From the NCBI RefSeq assembly GCF_001643375.1, contig NZ_LSHB01000009.1:19993-83992 (forward strand): a DNA stretch of 64,000 nt, in the 5' to 3' direction. This stretch comes from Chryseobacterium sp. FP211-J200. GTDB taxonomy: Bacteria > Bacteroidota > Bacteroidia > Flavobacteriales > Weeksellaceae. Below are positions 26,115 through 36,028 of the stretch, in pieces. A program made the position numbers and the translations under genes. Position 1 is the first letter of the stretch. Each line of letters opens with the position of its first letter. A model generated the notes under the pieces. It searched no databases and was not told the DNA's origin. It worked only from the letters and a program-made list of their open reading frames with translations.

Positions 26115-27596
26115 CTAAGAAAAAATATAGTTCAAATAATTTTCAACAGATTCATAGTCATTGACCTGCAGTTTTTTCTTGAGTCTCATCTTGCAAGCTC
26201 TTACGCTTTGCGGAGAAATACCAAGGCTGTTTGCCATTTCGTTGCCATTCAGTTTCAATGTCATAAGAACCAAGATTCGTATTTCTGCCTCTGTAACAGG
26301 AATGTTGCTCTGCTTGATCCTTTTGAAAAAATCTGGATATATTTCTGCAAAGCGCTTCTTGAATTTGTCCCAACCGTCATCGGTAAAGATCTTCTGTTCC
26401 AATAGTTCATTGACCTCATCTTCAATGTCTCTCGGTTCTTTGTCTGGCTCTTGCAGTTTGCTGATGATGTTGTTTTTATCAGTAAGGTCGATGATGTAGG
26501 TCCTCAGGTCGTCTTCTTTTATTTGAATGATCTGTTTTGAGGTTTCAAGTTCTGCTTCAAGCTGTTTTTTTCTGAATTTGATGATTGACAAATAACGGTA
26601 AATAAAAAATGCCGAGACCAACAAGGCGATCATCACACAGGCTCCGACGAACATAAAACGGTCATTGGCAATTTCCTTTTCATTTTGCAGGTTTTTGATC
26701 CGGAGATTTTTGACCTCGATTCCCAAATTGGCTTGAAACTGAGATAGGATTTTACTTTGATTGGCCTTCATCAGGCTTTTTTCGATCTCATTGTGTTTTT
26801 TGAAATAGTACAATGCAGAATCAGGCATTTTAAATCGATCAAAATTGTGGGAAAGTTCATAAAGACCCTCGCTTATACGAACTTTGCTTTTGGTCTTATA
26901 GCTTATTTTAAGGCATTTTCTGGCGGCGTCAAGAGCCTTTTCCTTTTTTCCTTGCTTAGCATAAACTGTACTCAGATTTTGATAGGCAACCGCCTTGCCT
27001 TCCAGATCATTTATTTTTTCACACTGCTCTAAAGATAAAAGGTAGAATTTCAGAGCTTCATCATAGGCTCCAGAATATCTGTAGATCTGACCTTGATTAT
27101 TGTAAGCCGTTGCCAGATCATGAGGTTTGTTGATTTCCTTGAACAGCCTGATCGCTTCATTGTTTTGGATAAATGCTTCCTCAAAATTTCGTTGTTCTTT
27201 TAGGATCAATGCCCGGTTCGTGTGCGTTAAACCCAAAAGCCTTTGCATTCCATTTTTTTCCGCTAATGCCGCTGATTCTGTATAGCATTCTAAGGCGGCC
27301 GTGTTGTTTTCAAGCCGCCAATGCACCAATCCGAGATTGTTGAGTAGGGTAGCGGTTTCTTTTTCATCACCGGAGGCTTTTACTTTTTTATAAGCCTTAG
27401 TGAAATAATTAAGTGCTTCCTGATAGTTTCCAAGATGCCATTGCTCATCGCCAAGCTTCCTGAAATTGCCTGATTCGTCTTTTGCAGAATGGTTTTTATT
27501 AGCAACAGATTTAGCGCCTTCATCATTGCAGAAAACGGCAAACAGTAAAATTAAAAACAGGAATAGTATTGGATTTACTTTATTCATCTTCAGCAT
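26115..27596 (-). CDS. TPR regulator with membrane anchor and LuxR-like HTH
   Basis: This 493-residue protein has an N-terminal hydrophobic segment (~8-23, lipoprotein-like FCND) and at least six tetratricopeptide repeats (~45-270). A transmembrane helix (~318-335: FVGACVMIALLVSAFFIYRY) follows, then a coiled-coil (~340-380) and a C-terminal HTH (~430-490: VTEAEIRILVLMTLKLNGNEMA, then ISPQSVRACKMRLKKKL). This architecture is common in Bacteroidetes, where the periplasmic TPR part is thought to sense a signal and the cytoplasmic HTH to regulate transcription. Target genes are unknown; the large secreted protein next to it is a candidate. Confidence 0.82.
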   Translation of the reverse strand: MLKMNKVNPILFLFLILLFAVFCNDEGAKSVANKNHSAKDESGNFRKLGDEQWHLGNYQEALNYFTKAYKKVKASGDEKETATLLNNLGLVHWRLENNTAALECYTESAALAEKNGMQRLLGLTHTNRALILKEQRNFEEAFIQNNEAIRLFKEINKPHDLATAYNNQGQIYRYSGAYDEALKFYLLSLEQCEKINDLEGKAVAYQNLSTVYAKQGKKEKALDAARKCLKISYKTKSKVRISEGLYELSHNFDRFKMPDSALYYFKKHNEIEKSLMKANQSKILSQFQANLGIEVKNLRIKNLQNEKEIANDRFMFVGACVMIALLVSAFFIYRYLSIIKFRKKQLEAELETSKQIIQIKEDDLRTYIIDLTDKNNIISKLQEPDKEPRDIEDEVNELLEQKIFTDDGWDKFKKRFAEIYPDFFKRIKQSNIPVTEAEIRILVLMTLKLNGNEMANSLGISPQSVRACKMRLKKKLQVNDYESVENYLNYIFS

Positions 27597-27631
27597 AATA
27601 ATCCAAATTTAAATTTTTATACTGCGTAAAC

Positions 27632-27666
27632 AAAAAAAAGGCTCTGGATATTTACCCAGAGCCTTT
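27632..27666 (-). terminator. Terminator after the T9SS protein gene
   Basis: AAAGGCTCTGG (27637-27647) pairs perfectly with CCAGAGCCTTT (27656-27666). On the minus strand the stem is followed by a T-run (27632-27639 complement). It ends the 27684-30836 gene, 17 bp after its stop. Confidence 0.88.
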
Positions 27667-27683
27667 GATTTTAGTAATCAAAA

Positions 27684-30600
27684 CTATTTGATGATCATTT
27701 TCTTGGCTTGTTTGATGCCAGAAGATTCTAATTGATAAAAGTAAATGCCGGTTGGTAAACCTTTGGTATCAAATGTTATGAGGTTACGCCCCGCAGGATA
27801 AACCGCCGAAGCTATTTCCCTGATCAAGCTCCCTTGCGTATTGTAAAGTCTTATGACAACCTTTCCACTACTAATGAGAGTAAATGGAATTGTTGTGCTA
27901 TTTGAAGCAGGATTGGGATAGTTTTGACCTAGCGCATCTTTTGTTGTCGAAGAATTTAAGTCATCCGAAAGACTCAGTGTTTCGTCATGCTCTGTTTCAA
28001 AAAAGTAAAGCCCTTTGAAAAAAGATTGGTTACTCACGCTGCCTGCCAGCAAAAGCCTGCCATCAGAATGTGGGATAAGCTTCTGTCCAAAAAACTCAGC
28101 ATATTCTGGTCCGTTGAAAAACGTCTCTCCTTTGTTTTGTCCGTCTTTATCGATTTTGATCAAGGAAGCAATTGGAAAAGGCTGGTTAAAGATCTTGTGA
28201 GGGAACGGATCGATAAGAACTTGATCCATAACATAACTCACATCAGAAGCATCGATATGGAAATCGTTGTAGTAACGCATGTTTTCTGATGCGAAATTCC
28301 AAAGTTCATCACCAGAAGCATTGTATTTTACCAAAGTATTATTAATGTCACCATTAAGTGCAAGGCTGTAACCTACCATTGCAATATCGCCGTTGCTGAA
28401 AGGTTTTATGGTGTATGAGCGCTCATCTCTGTCAGCATCACCGAAGGTCTTGCTCCAAAGTATATTTCCTGTTGCACTTATTTTTGCTGTAACAATATCG
28501 TCAGCATAAGTTTCTTTATTTTTCGCATAACCATTAACATAAATACTATTATCCTCAGCAATATACAGGTCCGTCCCATAAGAGTTTGAACCTTCAATGG
28601 TTACGGGAGCGATCCAGCCTGGCGTTCCATCCGCATTGAACTGAACGGTTGTCAGGTCGACATTTTCGGAGATGAAGCTACCGTTACCGTGTGAACCTGT
28701 AAGTATTAGTCGGTTGTTGGAATCCACCTTTCCGGAATTGATTCTATAAATGTTATTATCACTTGATCCAGGCATATAAGTTTTCCAGGCAAGAGAGCCG
28801 TCAGCAGCTAATTTAATTCCTAAAAAAGAACTTGAACTACTTCCTTCTGTTTGTTTACCAGTACCAGCAAGATAAACCGATCCGTCTGCCTGAGGTTCCA
28901 TCACATAGACCTGAGGATTGAAAATTTCAATGTCCTTTGACCAGATCTGATTGCCCTCCGGTGAAAGTTTCATCACTTTTAAAGCTGGAGGATTCTGCTC
29001 AAAACCAGGCAATAGACAAACATAAGTGTTTCCGTTGGCATCGGCTCTTGCTACAATACCTTCCGCAGCATTTCCATTTTCTGAATTAAAGACGGCATCC
29101 CAAACTATATTTCCTTCGGTATTGTGTTTTACGAGGAAGTAATTGTTATTAAGCATTCCATCGGCATAGTTATAATACGAACCTGTCGAAAACGTGTTGC
29201 CATTCTTATCATTGAAAGAATTGAGCAATGTCGCATCCTTGGTTCCTAAGTTGGCGTAAGTGGCGTTCCACTGTGGTGTTGGACTGGTGGTTTCAAAGGT
29301 TGATTTTACAGTTTCAAAGACAGCGCCTTTGTCAGTGTAATAGGAATTGACAGAGAAATAGATATTCCCGTTAGCATCAGTTCTTGCTCCCGCCATTTGT
29401 CCCATACTTGCCATTCCTGTGGATGTAGAGATAACAAAAGCAGATTGCCCCAAAAGTTCTCCATCCGCTGAATATTTGTAGGCACGAGCTGCAACATCCT
29501 GTTCCCATTCTTCTGCGCCTGGCGTCATACCATTGGCTGAGGTTATAATATTGCCTTCTTGGTCAAAGGTTAGAGAAGCATTATTAATGTCGATGAGATC
29601 ACTGGTTTCTTTGCTCCAATTCTCTTCACCATTATTGGTATAAGAAAGTAATACAGTTCCGTCATCTGAAAATCCTCCTGAATGGCTGCCTGCTACATAC
29701 AATGCATTATTGTTAAAGCCTATTTTCCAACCCATTGTTCCTTCGCTCTCGCTTCTGTAAGTTCGAACCCATTCTTGCTGGCCTTCAGAATTATATTTGA
29801 TGGTTCCAATTCGGTTAAGGAAGGTGTCAAAAGTTCCGGTCACATAAACATTGCCGTCGCTGTCTGTAGTTATGGCCCGTGCTACAGAGTTGGTGACGTC
29901 AGCAATATTCTCAGGGTCGGTACTTTCATAATTATAATCCTGTTCCCAAAGCTTCGAACCGTTAGCATTATATTTGATCGTATGGTAATTTAGCCAGCCT
30001 TCTGAATTGGGACTATAGCCTGTGACCAAAACATTTCCGAAGGTATCTACTGCTACGGCTGTTGCTTCATTCCAGTTTTCTCCCCCTGCCGGATTTTCTG
30101 TATGGTGCCACTGCTCAACACCGTTGCTGTTATATTTGATGGTCACAAAATCACTAGAATTTCCGGACCATGCAATTCCGGTGATGTAGACGTTGCCATT
30201 GGCGTCCGTGGTCATGCTGTTTGGAACATCAAGTCCTTCCTTACCGTTATCAAAGGTCGTATCCCAAATTTTGGAACCGGAAGTGTCATATTTCACTACC
30301 CGGATATCCATATCGTTACCATTCCATTTAAGACCAGATACAATGATATTTCCCAAATTATCAAAGCTGATCTGCATTCCGTATTCTACGGCAAACTGTG
30401 CCGCCAGCTCCCGTTTTTGCCAAAGTGTCTGTCCATCTGGCCCGATCTTGATCGTAAATAAGTCTCCAGACGATTGGTTTTCGTTAGAGCTTCCTCCTGT
30501 AATATAAGTATTTCCCAGACCATCTGTAATTGAGGCGTAAGGGACATTATTGCCTTTGTAGGCTTCGCCACCGTAGAACTGGTTCGTCTTAGTTGATATT

Positions 30601-30836
30601 TTTGATTCGGGTATTGACAGGCCCATTTGGGCTAGCATTTTTTGTTGCGGATCAAAAGAGGTTTTGTACCCATCGTTTGCTCTGAAAGAGCTCCATCGGG
30701 ATAGTAAAGAAATGCTGCCATTCTTTTGAGAAGCGAGGTAGCCGTTTTGTTTTTTTAGATTTGTGCTTTGTGCAGCAGCACCAATACTGATGGCTGTAGA
30801 CACAAAAACAACAATGGATCTGATAGTAAATTTCAT
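27684..30836 (-). CDS. Large secreted SBBP/beta-propeller protein with T9SS type A sorting domain
   Basis: This 1050-residue protein has an N-terminal signal peptide (~1-22, ending AAAQS). Many degenerate ~50-residue repeats of the SBBP type run through ~90-930 (DGLGNTYITGG, TDANGNVYITG, VDTFGNVLVTGY and similar) and probably form one or more beta-propellers. The C-terminus (~970-1050) is a Por secretion signal, with LGQNYPNPASN, LYNTQG and a final KKMIIK, which directs export by the type IX system. The function is unknown; such proteins are usually surface or secreted factors. Confidence 0.88.
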   Translation of the reverse strand: MKFTIRSIVVFVSTAISIGAAAQSTNLKKQNGYLASQKNGSISLLSRWSSFRANDGYKTSFDPQQKMLAQMGLSIPESKISTKTNQFYGGEAYKGNNVPYASITDGLGNTYITGGSSNENQSSGDLFTIKIGPDGQTLWQKRELAAQFAVEYGMQISFDNLGNIIVSGLKWNGNDMDIRVVKYDTSGSKIWDTTFDNGKEGLDVPNSMTTDANGNVYITGIAWSGNSSDFVTIKYNSNGVEQWHHTENPAGGENWNEATAVAVDTFGNVLVTGYSPNSEGWLNYHTIKYNANGSKLWEQDYNYESTDPENIADVTNSVARAITTDSDGNVYVTGTFDTFLNRIGTIKYNSEGQQEWVRTYRSESEGTMGWKIGFNNNALYVAGSHSGGFSDDGTVLLSYTNNGEENWSKETSDLIDINNASLTFDQEGNIITSANGMTPGAEEWEQDVAARAYKYSADGELLGQSAFVISTSTGMASMGQMAGARTDANGNIYFSVNSYYTDKGAVFETVKSTFETTSPTPQWNATYANLGTKDATLLNSFNDKNGNTFSTGSYYNYADGMLNNNYFLVKHNTEGNIVWDAVFNSENGNAAEGIVARADANGNTYVCLLPGFEQNPPALKVMKLSPEGNQIWSKDIEIFNPQVYVMEPQADGSVYLAGTGKQTEGSSSSSFLGIKLAADGSLAWKTYMPGSSDNNIYRINSGKVDSNNRLILTGSHGNGSFISENVDLTTVQFNADGTPGWIAPVTIEGSNSYGTDLYIAEDNSIYVNGYAKNKETYADDIVTAKISATGNILWSKTFGDADRDERSYTIKPFSNGDIAMVGYSLALNGDINNTLVKYNASGDELWNFASENMRYYNDFHIDASDVSYVMDQVLIDPFPHKIFNQPFPIASLIKIDKDGQNKGETFFNGPEYAEFFGQKLIPHSDGRLLLAGSVSNQSFFKGLYFFETEHDETLSLSDDLNSSTTKDALGQNYPNPASNSTTIPFTLISSGKVVIRLYNTQGSLIREIASAVYPAGRNLITFDTKGLPTGIYFYQLESSGIKQAKKMIIK

Positions 30837-31105
30837 CTAATACAATTTAATTTTGTTAGGTAAATTTATTCCAAATATCATTCTTTAATTGGCTTACAGT
30901 GTTGACAATGCTGTTGACAAATGATATTCTATGATGATATCGGCTTGATATTGGTCTGTTTTTGAGAGCTTATTATTTCCACGATTAGGACTTGAAGAAT
31001 ATAAATAGTTTAGGCAAAGCCACTGGATTAATTAATTGGATTTTTTTTGATCGACTTCAGATCAAAACCTCAATTTTTTCAGTATTGAAGCTCCTCAGAA
31101 AACAC
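30837..31105. other. Upstream region of the T9SS protein gene
   Basis: About 270 bp without ORFs. It should hold the leftward promoter of the T9SS protein gene, but no clear TTTG/TAnnTTTG pair was found. The right part lies between this gene and the terminator at 31106. Confidence 0.35.
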
Positions 31106-31131
31106 AAAACCCACTTTATAAGGTGGGTTTT
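31106..31131 (-). terminator. Terminator downstream of the Crp remnant and cupin operon
   Basis: AAAACCCAC (31106-31114) and GTGGGTTTT (31123-31131) form a 9-bp stem with an 8-nt loop. It lies just beyond the stop of the Crp-like remnant, so it probably ended the operon when that gene was intact. Confidence 0.7.
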
Positions 31132-31142
31132 ACGACTTAATT

Positions 31143-31343
31143 TTAATAATAGATATTTCTATTGATGATCTTCAGAACTTCCTGCTTTTCAATATTTTTT
31201 ATGTTGCGGATGACGGTTTCTACCCGAAGGACTATTATAGATGCCAGTTGTTGTCTGGTCAATGTTATTTCGTAGGAATAGGAACTCTTATCTGGGCTGA
31301 AGCTTTTATGGTAGTCCAAAACACCCCTGATCCTGACATCTGC
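31143..31343 (-). pseudogene. Remnant of a Crp/Fnr-family regulator (HTH end only)
   Basis: An open frame of 65 residues ends with the C-terminal helix-turn-helix of Crp/Fnr proteins: SYEITLTRQQLASI, then LRVETVIRNIKNIEK and LKIINRNIYY. It has no start codon in a sensible place, and a stop precedes it at ~31344. The cNMP-binding domain (~150 residues) is missing. In another frame just upstream, a MIDHNF start with a CFPC pair could be the old N-terminus, which would mean an internal deletion; this is less certain. It was probably the regulator of the adjacent cupin/Dabb/porin operon. Confidence 0.7.
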
Positions 31344-31376
31344 TTACAGGGGAAACATCTTTCATCAAAATTATGA

Positions 31377-31865
31377 TCAATCATGGTCTTTATCTGCGAC
31401 AAAAAAATCGTCTGCATTCTCCGCGATCGGAATGTATAGTCTTTCCCACGCCTTGCTTCTCACCATATCCCAACTGTGACCTTTTCCTTTCAGATCTTCA
31501 GCCAGAAGCACAGTTCCAGGTTTGATGATAAAAGTAGAACCATCCGTCACTTTGAATCTGATATTTCCCTTCAGAGTGATCACATATTGTCTTCTTGGAG
31601 CGGGATGCGCATTTTTTTCCCAATCTTCTGTCTTGTTGCTCATCCAGAATGTGGTCGTGTTCAGATGTTTCAAAGTAGGAATTCTGCCTTTCTCGAAGGT
31701 ACAAGAACCATCAGGATTGTTGATGAGCCTCACTGCAGGAATATATTCTTTCGATTCTTCCTTATTGACCTTGATGCTGAGGTTTTTGTTTTCTTTGTCT
31801 TGTGCTTTCATTACGAATGAGCTTAGTGCCAATGCGAGGCATATTCCTTTGATGAATTTTTTCAT
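31377..31865 (-). CDS. Secreted cupin-fold protein
   Basis: This 162-residue protein has a signal peptide (~1-21, ending VMKAQ). A cupin barrel covers ~60-150: the segment PRRQYVITLKGNIRFKVTDG and then FIIKPGTVLLAEDLKGKGHSW match the two cupin motifs, although the usual His triad is weak. It probably binds a small ligand or metal in the periplasm. It is the last intact gene of a leftward set with a Dabb protein and a porin. Confidence 0.75.
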   Translation of the reverse strand: MKKFIKGICLALALSSFVMKAQDKENKNLSIKVNKEESKEYIPAVRLINNPDGSCTFEKGRIPTLKHLNTTTFWMSNKTEDWEKNAHPAPRRQYVITLKGNIRFKVTDGSTFIIKPGTVLLAEDLKGKGHSWDMVRSKAWERLYIPIAENADDFFVADKDHD

Positions 31866-31883
31866 TTTAAATATAATAATTTA

Positions 31884-32303
31884 TTAATTGTAAACAGTAT
31901 CATAGACCAACATTTTCTCAAACATTGGCTTGTATTTTTTAACTAAAGCCAAATGCTCTGGTAATTTCCCGTAAGCTTCCAGTTCTTCCAGAGAATCAAA
32001 TTGCATCGCGCAATTGTAGCTGTAAGTGCTGTCTAGAACTGTTCTCGGACTGGATCCTGCTGGTTTTCCGTAACGTAGATTTTTTTGATAAGGAAGTTTT
32101 TTAAGACCTTCGAAGAAATTTTCGAAGTCTTTCACTTCTGCTGCGGAAAGGTCTTTTCTAAGCCAGAAGAATAAATTGTGAGCGTACACTTTTGTAGGTT
32201 TTATGGGATTGATATTGGGTAAAACTGATGCGAATAGGGTTCCTGATAAAAGTAGCAGGGCAGAAGCCTGTACGGATCGGAACAAGAATTTTCTTCTTTC
32301 CAT
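31884..32303 (-). CDS. Exported Dabb (stress-responsive A/B barrel) protein
   Basis: This 139-residue protein has a signal sequence (~1-27) containing RRKFLFRS, a possible Tat-like start. A Dabb domain follows: VYAHNLFFWLRKDLSAAEVKDF, then SYNCAMQFDSLEELEAYGKLPEH. Dabb domains form dimeric alpha/beta barrels and are found in stress proteins and in some small-molecule enzymes; the activity here is unknown. It lies between the porin and cupin genes on the same strand, with short gaps. Confidence 0.8.
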   Translation of the reverse strand: MERRKFLFRSVQASALLLLSGTLFASVLPNINPIKPTKVYAHNLFFWLRKDLSAAEVKDFENFFEGLKKLPYQKNLRYGKPAGSSPRTVLDSTYSYNCAMQFDSLEELEAYGKLPEHLALVKKYKPMFEKMLVYDTVYN

Positions 32304-32317
32304 TTTATTTATTATTT

Positions 32318-33646
32318 TTAATTAAAATCAATTCTATATTTAAGGACAAACTGCCATTGTCTGTCAGAAACAACACCCTTGTTTAATGCATCTCCAGTGA
32401 AAATCGGTCGGTTCTGCGCATCAAAGGTCAATCGGGAAGACATGCCGTTCATTAGTAATGATATTCCGGCGTCATAAACAATCGCATTATCCTGAAGTCC
32501 TTTCAGATTGGACAATTGCATCCCAACTGCGGGCTGTAGTTGTAGGTTCTTTTTGTCTTTATTAAAGTAAGGAAGCGTGCCACCAACTTGTACGTAATAG
32601 GTGTTTCCAGTCCCGATCACAGGCATTGCATTTCCAGCACCATTGAGACTTGCCTGTGAAGCATTCACGGAAGTTGCGGGATTATTGGTCCCAACGTAGC
32701 GAACATAGTTGGGGCCGTAATCATTGTACATCGCCATCCCATATGCACTTATGGATGTTCCTTTGTCTTTGTTGATAGGTGCGTCATAGAAAAGGTCGAC
32801 CGCATAATTCTGCATATCATCATTCAGAACATTGTTATCAAAGTACTTGTGCCAAGTTGCATTGTGGATGTAATCGAAACCTGCTCCCAAACTCAAGACC
32901 TTCTTTTTGCCGCCATAAGTCCCGGAATTGAAAGGTGTTGTGATATTTTCTTTGTCAAGAAATGCATATCGGAAATAACCTGAAAAATCTTTACCTGGCG
33001 CGTTTTTGCTGAAAGTAGCAACATTCACTTTTGGTTCAGCGGTCGCCATTGTGTAAGGATCTGCAACTACCAATCAGTAATCAAATCTTCCCAATTGGCC
33101 TTTCGCATAAACGCTTAATTCTCTTACCGTAAAATCTGTTGCTCCAGCGTTGGAAGTAGCATAGGCAGGAAGGTCATACAACAAAGTGTTCAAAGGTCCA
33201 GTTGTGAATCTTGATAGACCTCTCCAAGTGGAACGCCCAGCCCCGACCGCAATTTTATCATTAAAAGCATACTCCGCGTAAGCATCCAAAAGGTCGATGT
33301 AATTGCTTGCTTTCGCATTCATATTCACGTTGGTGGTTCCGGCCTGTAGAACGAACATCAGTTTTTCCGTCGGTTTGTAGGTCATCTTTACTCTCACCCT
33401 TCTAAGAGACAGATCGGAAACATCAGATTTTGCCTGGTCGTTGATAAGACTTCCTGGATTCAGCTGGGTGTATCTTGCCCACAATTCTGCATAGCCGCTG
33501 AAGGAAACGTAGCGTGTATGTTCGTCATTCAGATAATGCGTGAGTCCCGGATTATTAAAGTCATTTTTTTTCTGAGCCTCCATTTTGGCTGACATTCCCA
33601 TGATGGTAAGTATGGCCAGCCCTGCTTTGATAGATTTTTTGTTCAT
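32318..33646 (-). pseudogene. Outer-membrane porin interrupted by one in-frame stop codon
   Basis: Two consecutive open stretches, 33074-33646 and 32318-33073, are in the same frame and separated only by a TGA at 33074-33076. Together they encode ~442 residues: a signal peptide (~1-24), beta-strand-rich OmpL/porin-like repeats (YVSFSGYAELWARY, LSLRRVRVKMTYKP) and a terminal WQFVLKYRIDF strand ending in an aromatic. The context GRFDY-stop-LVVADPYT suggests a CGA to TGA mutation in an otherwise intact gene. It heads the Dabb/cupin operon. A sequencing error or a very recent nonsense mutation would look the same. Confidence 0.8.
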
Positions 33647-33851
33647 AATATTGATTGTCCTCTTTTTGTTGATTTCAACGGGACAAAATTACTTTCGGAA
33701 ATCCCGGGTCGTCGTTAGAAAACCATTAGAAAATCTTTAGAAATTCATTAAGAATAAAAATATGAGATACCTTTGCAGAGAATTTAAAGGACGATGATAA
33801 TCAGCTGATTGATATTGGGGATCTTGAAGTTTGTCCTGTAACAATGTTCAT

Positions 33852-34541
33852 ATGAAGGTTTTAATTATTGAAGATAATGCCCGTGTTTCCGCACTTTTGA
33901 AAAGAGGTTTGGAAAGTCAGGGTTATCAGATCTATATTTCGGAAGACGCGGAAGATGCGTTGGTAATGGTCGATAAAATAGTGTTCGAGCTTGTGATCAC
34001 AGACATTATGCTTCCCAAGATGAACGGAATCGAATTAAGCAGATTGATCAAGAAAAAAAATCCAGAACTTCCCATCATTATGCTGACCGCACTAGGAACG
34101 ATCGATGAAAAGATCGAAGGTTTTGATGCAGGCGCAGACGATTATATGGTGAAACCTTTTGAGATCAGAGAACTCTACGCCAGAATAAAAGCGATCTTAT
34201 TAAGGAAATCAACTTCATCACAGAAAAATGAACTTTCGGATCACATCGAATATAAAGATCTAAAAGTGGATAAAAATACCAACCGTGTTTTCCGAAATGA
34301 AAAAGAGATCAATCTTACGCCCAAAGAGTTTAAACTATTGGTTTTTCTAATGAGCAACGCCGATAGGATACTGGCTAGGGACGAGATTGCGGAGAATGTC
34401 TGGGGAAATCATTTTGATACCGGAACCAATTATATCGATGTTTACATTGCTTACCTCAGAAAGAAAATCGATAAAGATTTTGATGAAAAACTGATTCATA
34501 CAAAACCTGGAGTAGGTTTCATATTCACTGATCAATTATGA
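33852..34541 (+). CDS. OmpR/PhoB-type response regulator
   Basis: This 229-residue protein (the ATG at 33852 gives the normal MKVLIIEDN opening) has a receiver domain at ~1-118, with acidic residues EDN near 8-9, phospho-acceptor Asp in ITDIMLPKMNG near 51, and Lys in MVKPF near 101. A winged-helix output domain covers ~130-228 (INLTPKEFKLLVFLM, then NYIDVYIAYLRKKID). It overlaps the histidine kinase gene by 4 bp. It is divergent from the broken porin operon, which it may have regulated. A TACCTTTG element at 33768-33775 could be its -7 box. Confidence 0.92.
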   Translation: MKVLIIEDNARVSALLKRGLESQGYQIYISEDAEDALVMVDKIVFELVITDIMLPKMNGIELSRLIKKKNPELPIIMLTALGTIDEKIEGFDAGADDYMVKPFEIRELYARIKAILLRKSTSSQKNELSDHIEYKDLKVDKNTNRVFRNEKEINLTPKEFKLLVFLMSNADRILARDEIAENVWGNHFDTGTNYIDVYIAYLRKKIDKDFDEKLIHTKPGVGFIFTDQL

Positions 34542-35911
34542 AAATTGCTACCAGAACAGCACTCAGTTACGCATTGTTGACTGCTGGGATCCTTTTCGTT
34601 TTTGCGTACGTCTTGTATTTTGTTTCCGAGAAGAATAGGGAAGACGAGTTCAATGACCGATTGGGCTACAAGATCATTTGGCGCTCTGAGTTTATATTTG
34701 ATGCGAAAATTCCTAATTCGAAGATCAAAGAACTCCACGAGCGCAACAAAAAAATGCTGAACGAAGCTGACATCAGTGTTTACAACAGTGACAGGAATTT
34801 GATCTTCACAGATATCACGCCTTCCTCCAAAAATCAGCATTACCTAGATAAACTCATCAGGAGTGGAAAGAACAGGATGACATGGCTGAGAAGAGAACGG
34901 CAGTACATGGCAATCAAATACGAGTCTGGTGGCGCCAATTATTACATCATTGGAAGTGCGGTAGATGTGACAGGAAAAGAACATATTTCGGAATTTAAGG
35001 ATGATGTAATTGTTGTATATTTTATTTCCATCGCTGTCATTTTCATCATAGGTTTTCTCTTTTCATATTACACCTTGAAACCTTTAAAAGATATCATTCT
35101 CCAGATCCGCGATATTTCGGAGCATAATCTGAACAAAAGATTGGTCATTCCAAAAGCCAAAGACGAGATCTCTGAACTGGCGGAAACTTTCAATTCGACT
35201 TTTAACAGATTAGAAAAATCATTCAACAACCACAAGCAGTTTGTGACGACCATTTCGCACGAATTCCGAACGCCGCTTTCCACATTGATAGCCGAGCTGG
35301 AACTGGCAAAGGAACTTAATATTACCTTGGATGATTACAAACTGTCCATTGATAATGCTTTGCAGGACGCCAATCATGCATCGCAGCTTTCATCGGCACT
35401 TTTGGATTTTGCGCGGGCAAGTTATGACGTTTCGCAGATCAGTTTTACGGATGTTCGTTTGGATGAGGTGCTGGCAGATGCGAAAGTTGCATTGCTACAA
35501 AAAAATCAGGATTACAAGATCGGGATCAATTATATGGATAATCTCGCAGACAAAGATGAGAGCAATTATGATTTTAACGGAAATCCTTACCTGCTCCAGA
35601 TCGCTTTTCTCAATCTGATGGAAAATGCCTGCAAATATTCGCCAGACAAGTTTTGTAATGTAGAGATAGAAGTTCAAAAATATGCTTTGGAGATTCGCTT
35701 TATAGACCGTGGAATAGGAATTTCGGAGGAAGATCAGTTAAATATCTTTGATCTGTTTTACCGTGGAAATAATAAAAATTACGGCAAAGGCAACGGAATC
35801 GGTTTATCTATTGTCAAAAGGATCATAGAGATCCATCAGGGAGAATTGGAAGTTGCATCTGAACTGAAAGTAGGAAGCGTTTTCAAAATAAGGCTGCCAG
35901 CGAAGAAATGA
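34538..35911 (+). CDS. HAMP-domain sensor histidine kinase
   Basis: This 457-residue kinase has transmembrane helices near residues ~8-28 and ~155-175 flanking a periplasmic sensor of ~125 residues. A HAMP linker follows (~176-228), then the dimerisation helix with phospho-acceptor His in TISHEFRTPLST near 242, and the ATPase domain with an NLMENACKYS N-box near 360 and GKGNGIGLSIVKR near 423. It is translationally coupled (4-bp overlap) to the preceding response regulator. The signal is unknown; heavy-metal or envelope sensing is typical for this class. Confidence 0.92.
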   Translation: MKIATRTALSYALLTAGILFVFAYVLYFVSEKNREDEFNDRLGYKIIWRSEFIFDAKIPNSKIKELHERNKKMLNEADISVYNSDRNLIFTDITPSSKNQHYLDKLIRSGKNRMTWLRRERQYMAIKYESGGANYYIIGSAVDVTGKEHISEFKDDVIVVYFISIAVIFIIGFLFSYYTLKPLKDIILQIRDISEHNLNKRLVIPKAKDEISELAETFNSTFNRLEKSFNNHKQFVTTISHEFRTPLSTLIAELELAKELNITLDDYKLSIDNALQDANHASQLSSALLDFARASYDVSQISFTDVRLDEVLADAKVALLQKNQDYKIGINYMDNLADKDESNYDFNGNPYLLQIAFLNLMENACKYSPDKFCNVEIEVQKYALEIRFIDRGIGISEEDQLNIFDLFYRGNNKNYGKGNGIGLSIVKRIIEIHQGELEVASELKVGSVFKIRLPAKK

Positions 35912-36028
35912 TCATGATATGAATGATCCAATTGGAATTTTGTTTTACTGGCCTAATGTCATTTTTACCAAAGTTTATCATTTTGATAGGTTCTTTAATA
36001 TTTATCTTTGTCCATAATTTTTTGCAGA

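Noticed and set aside
33074..33076. Selenocysteine or programmed readthrough at the porin TGA
   Set aside because: No selenoprotein context or SECIS-like hairpin is visible, and a porin has no reason to use it. A simple nonsense change is enough.
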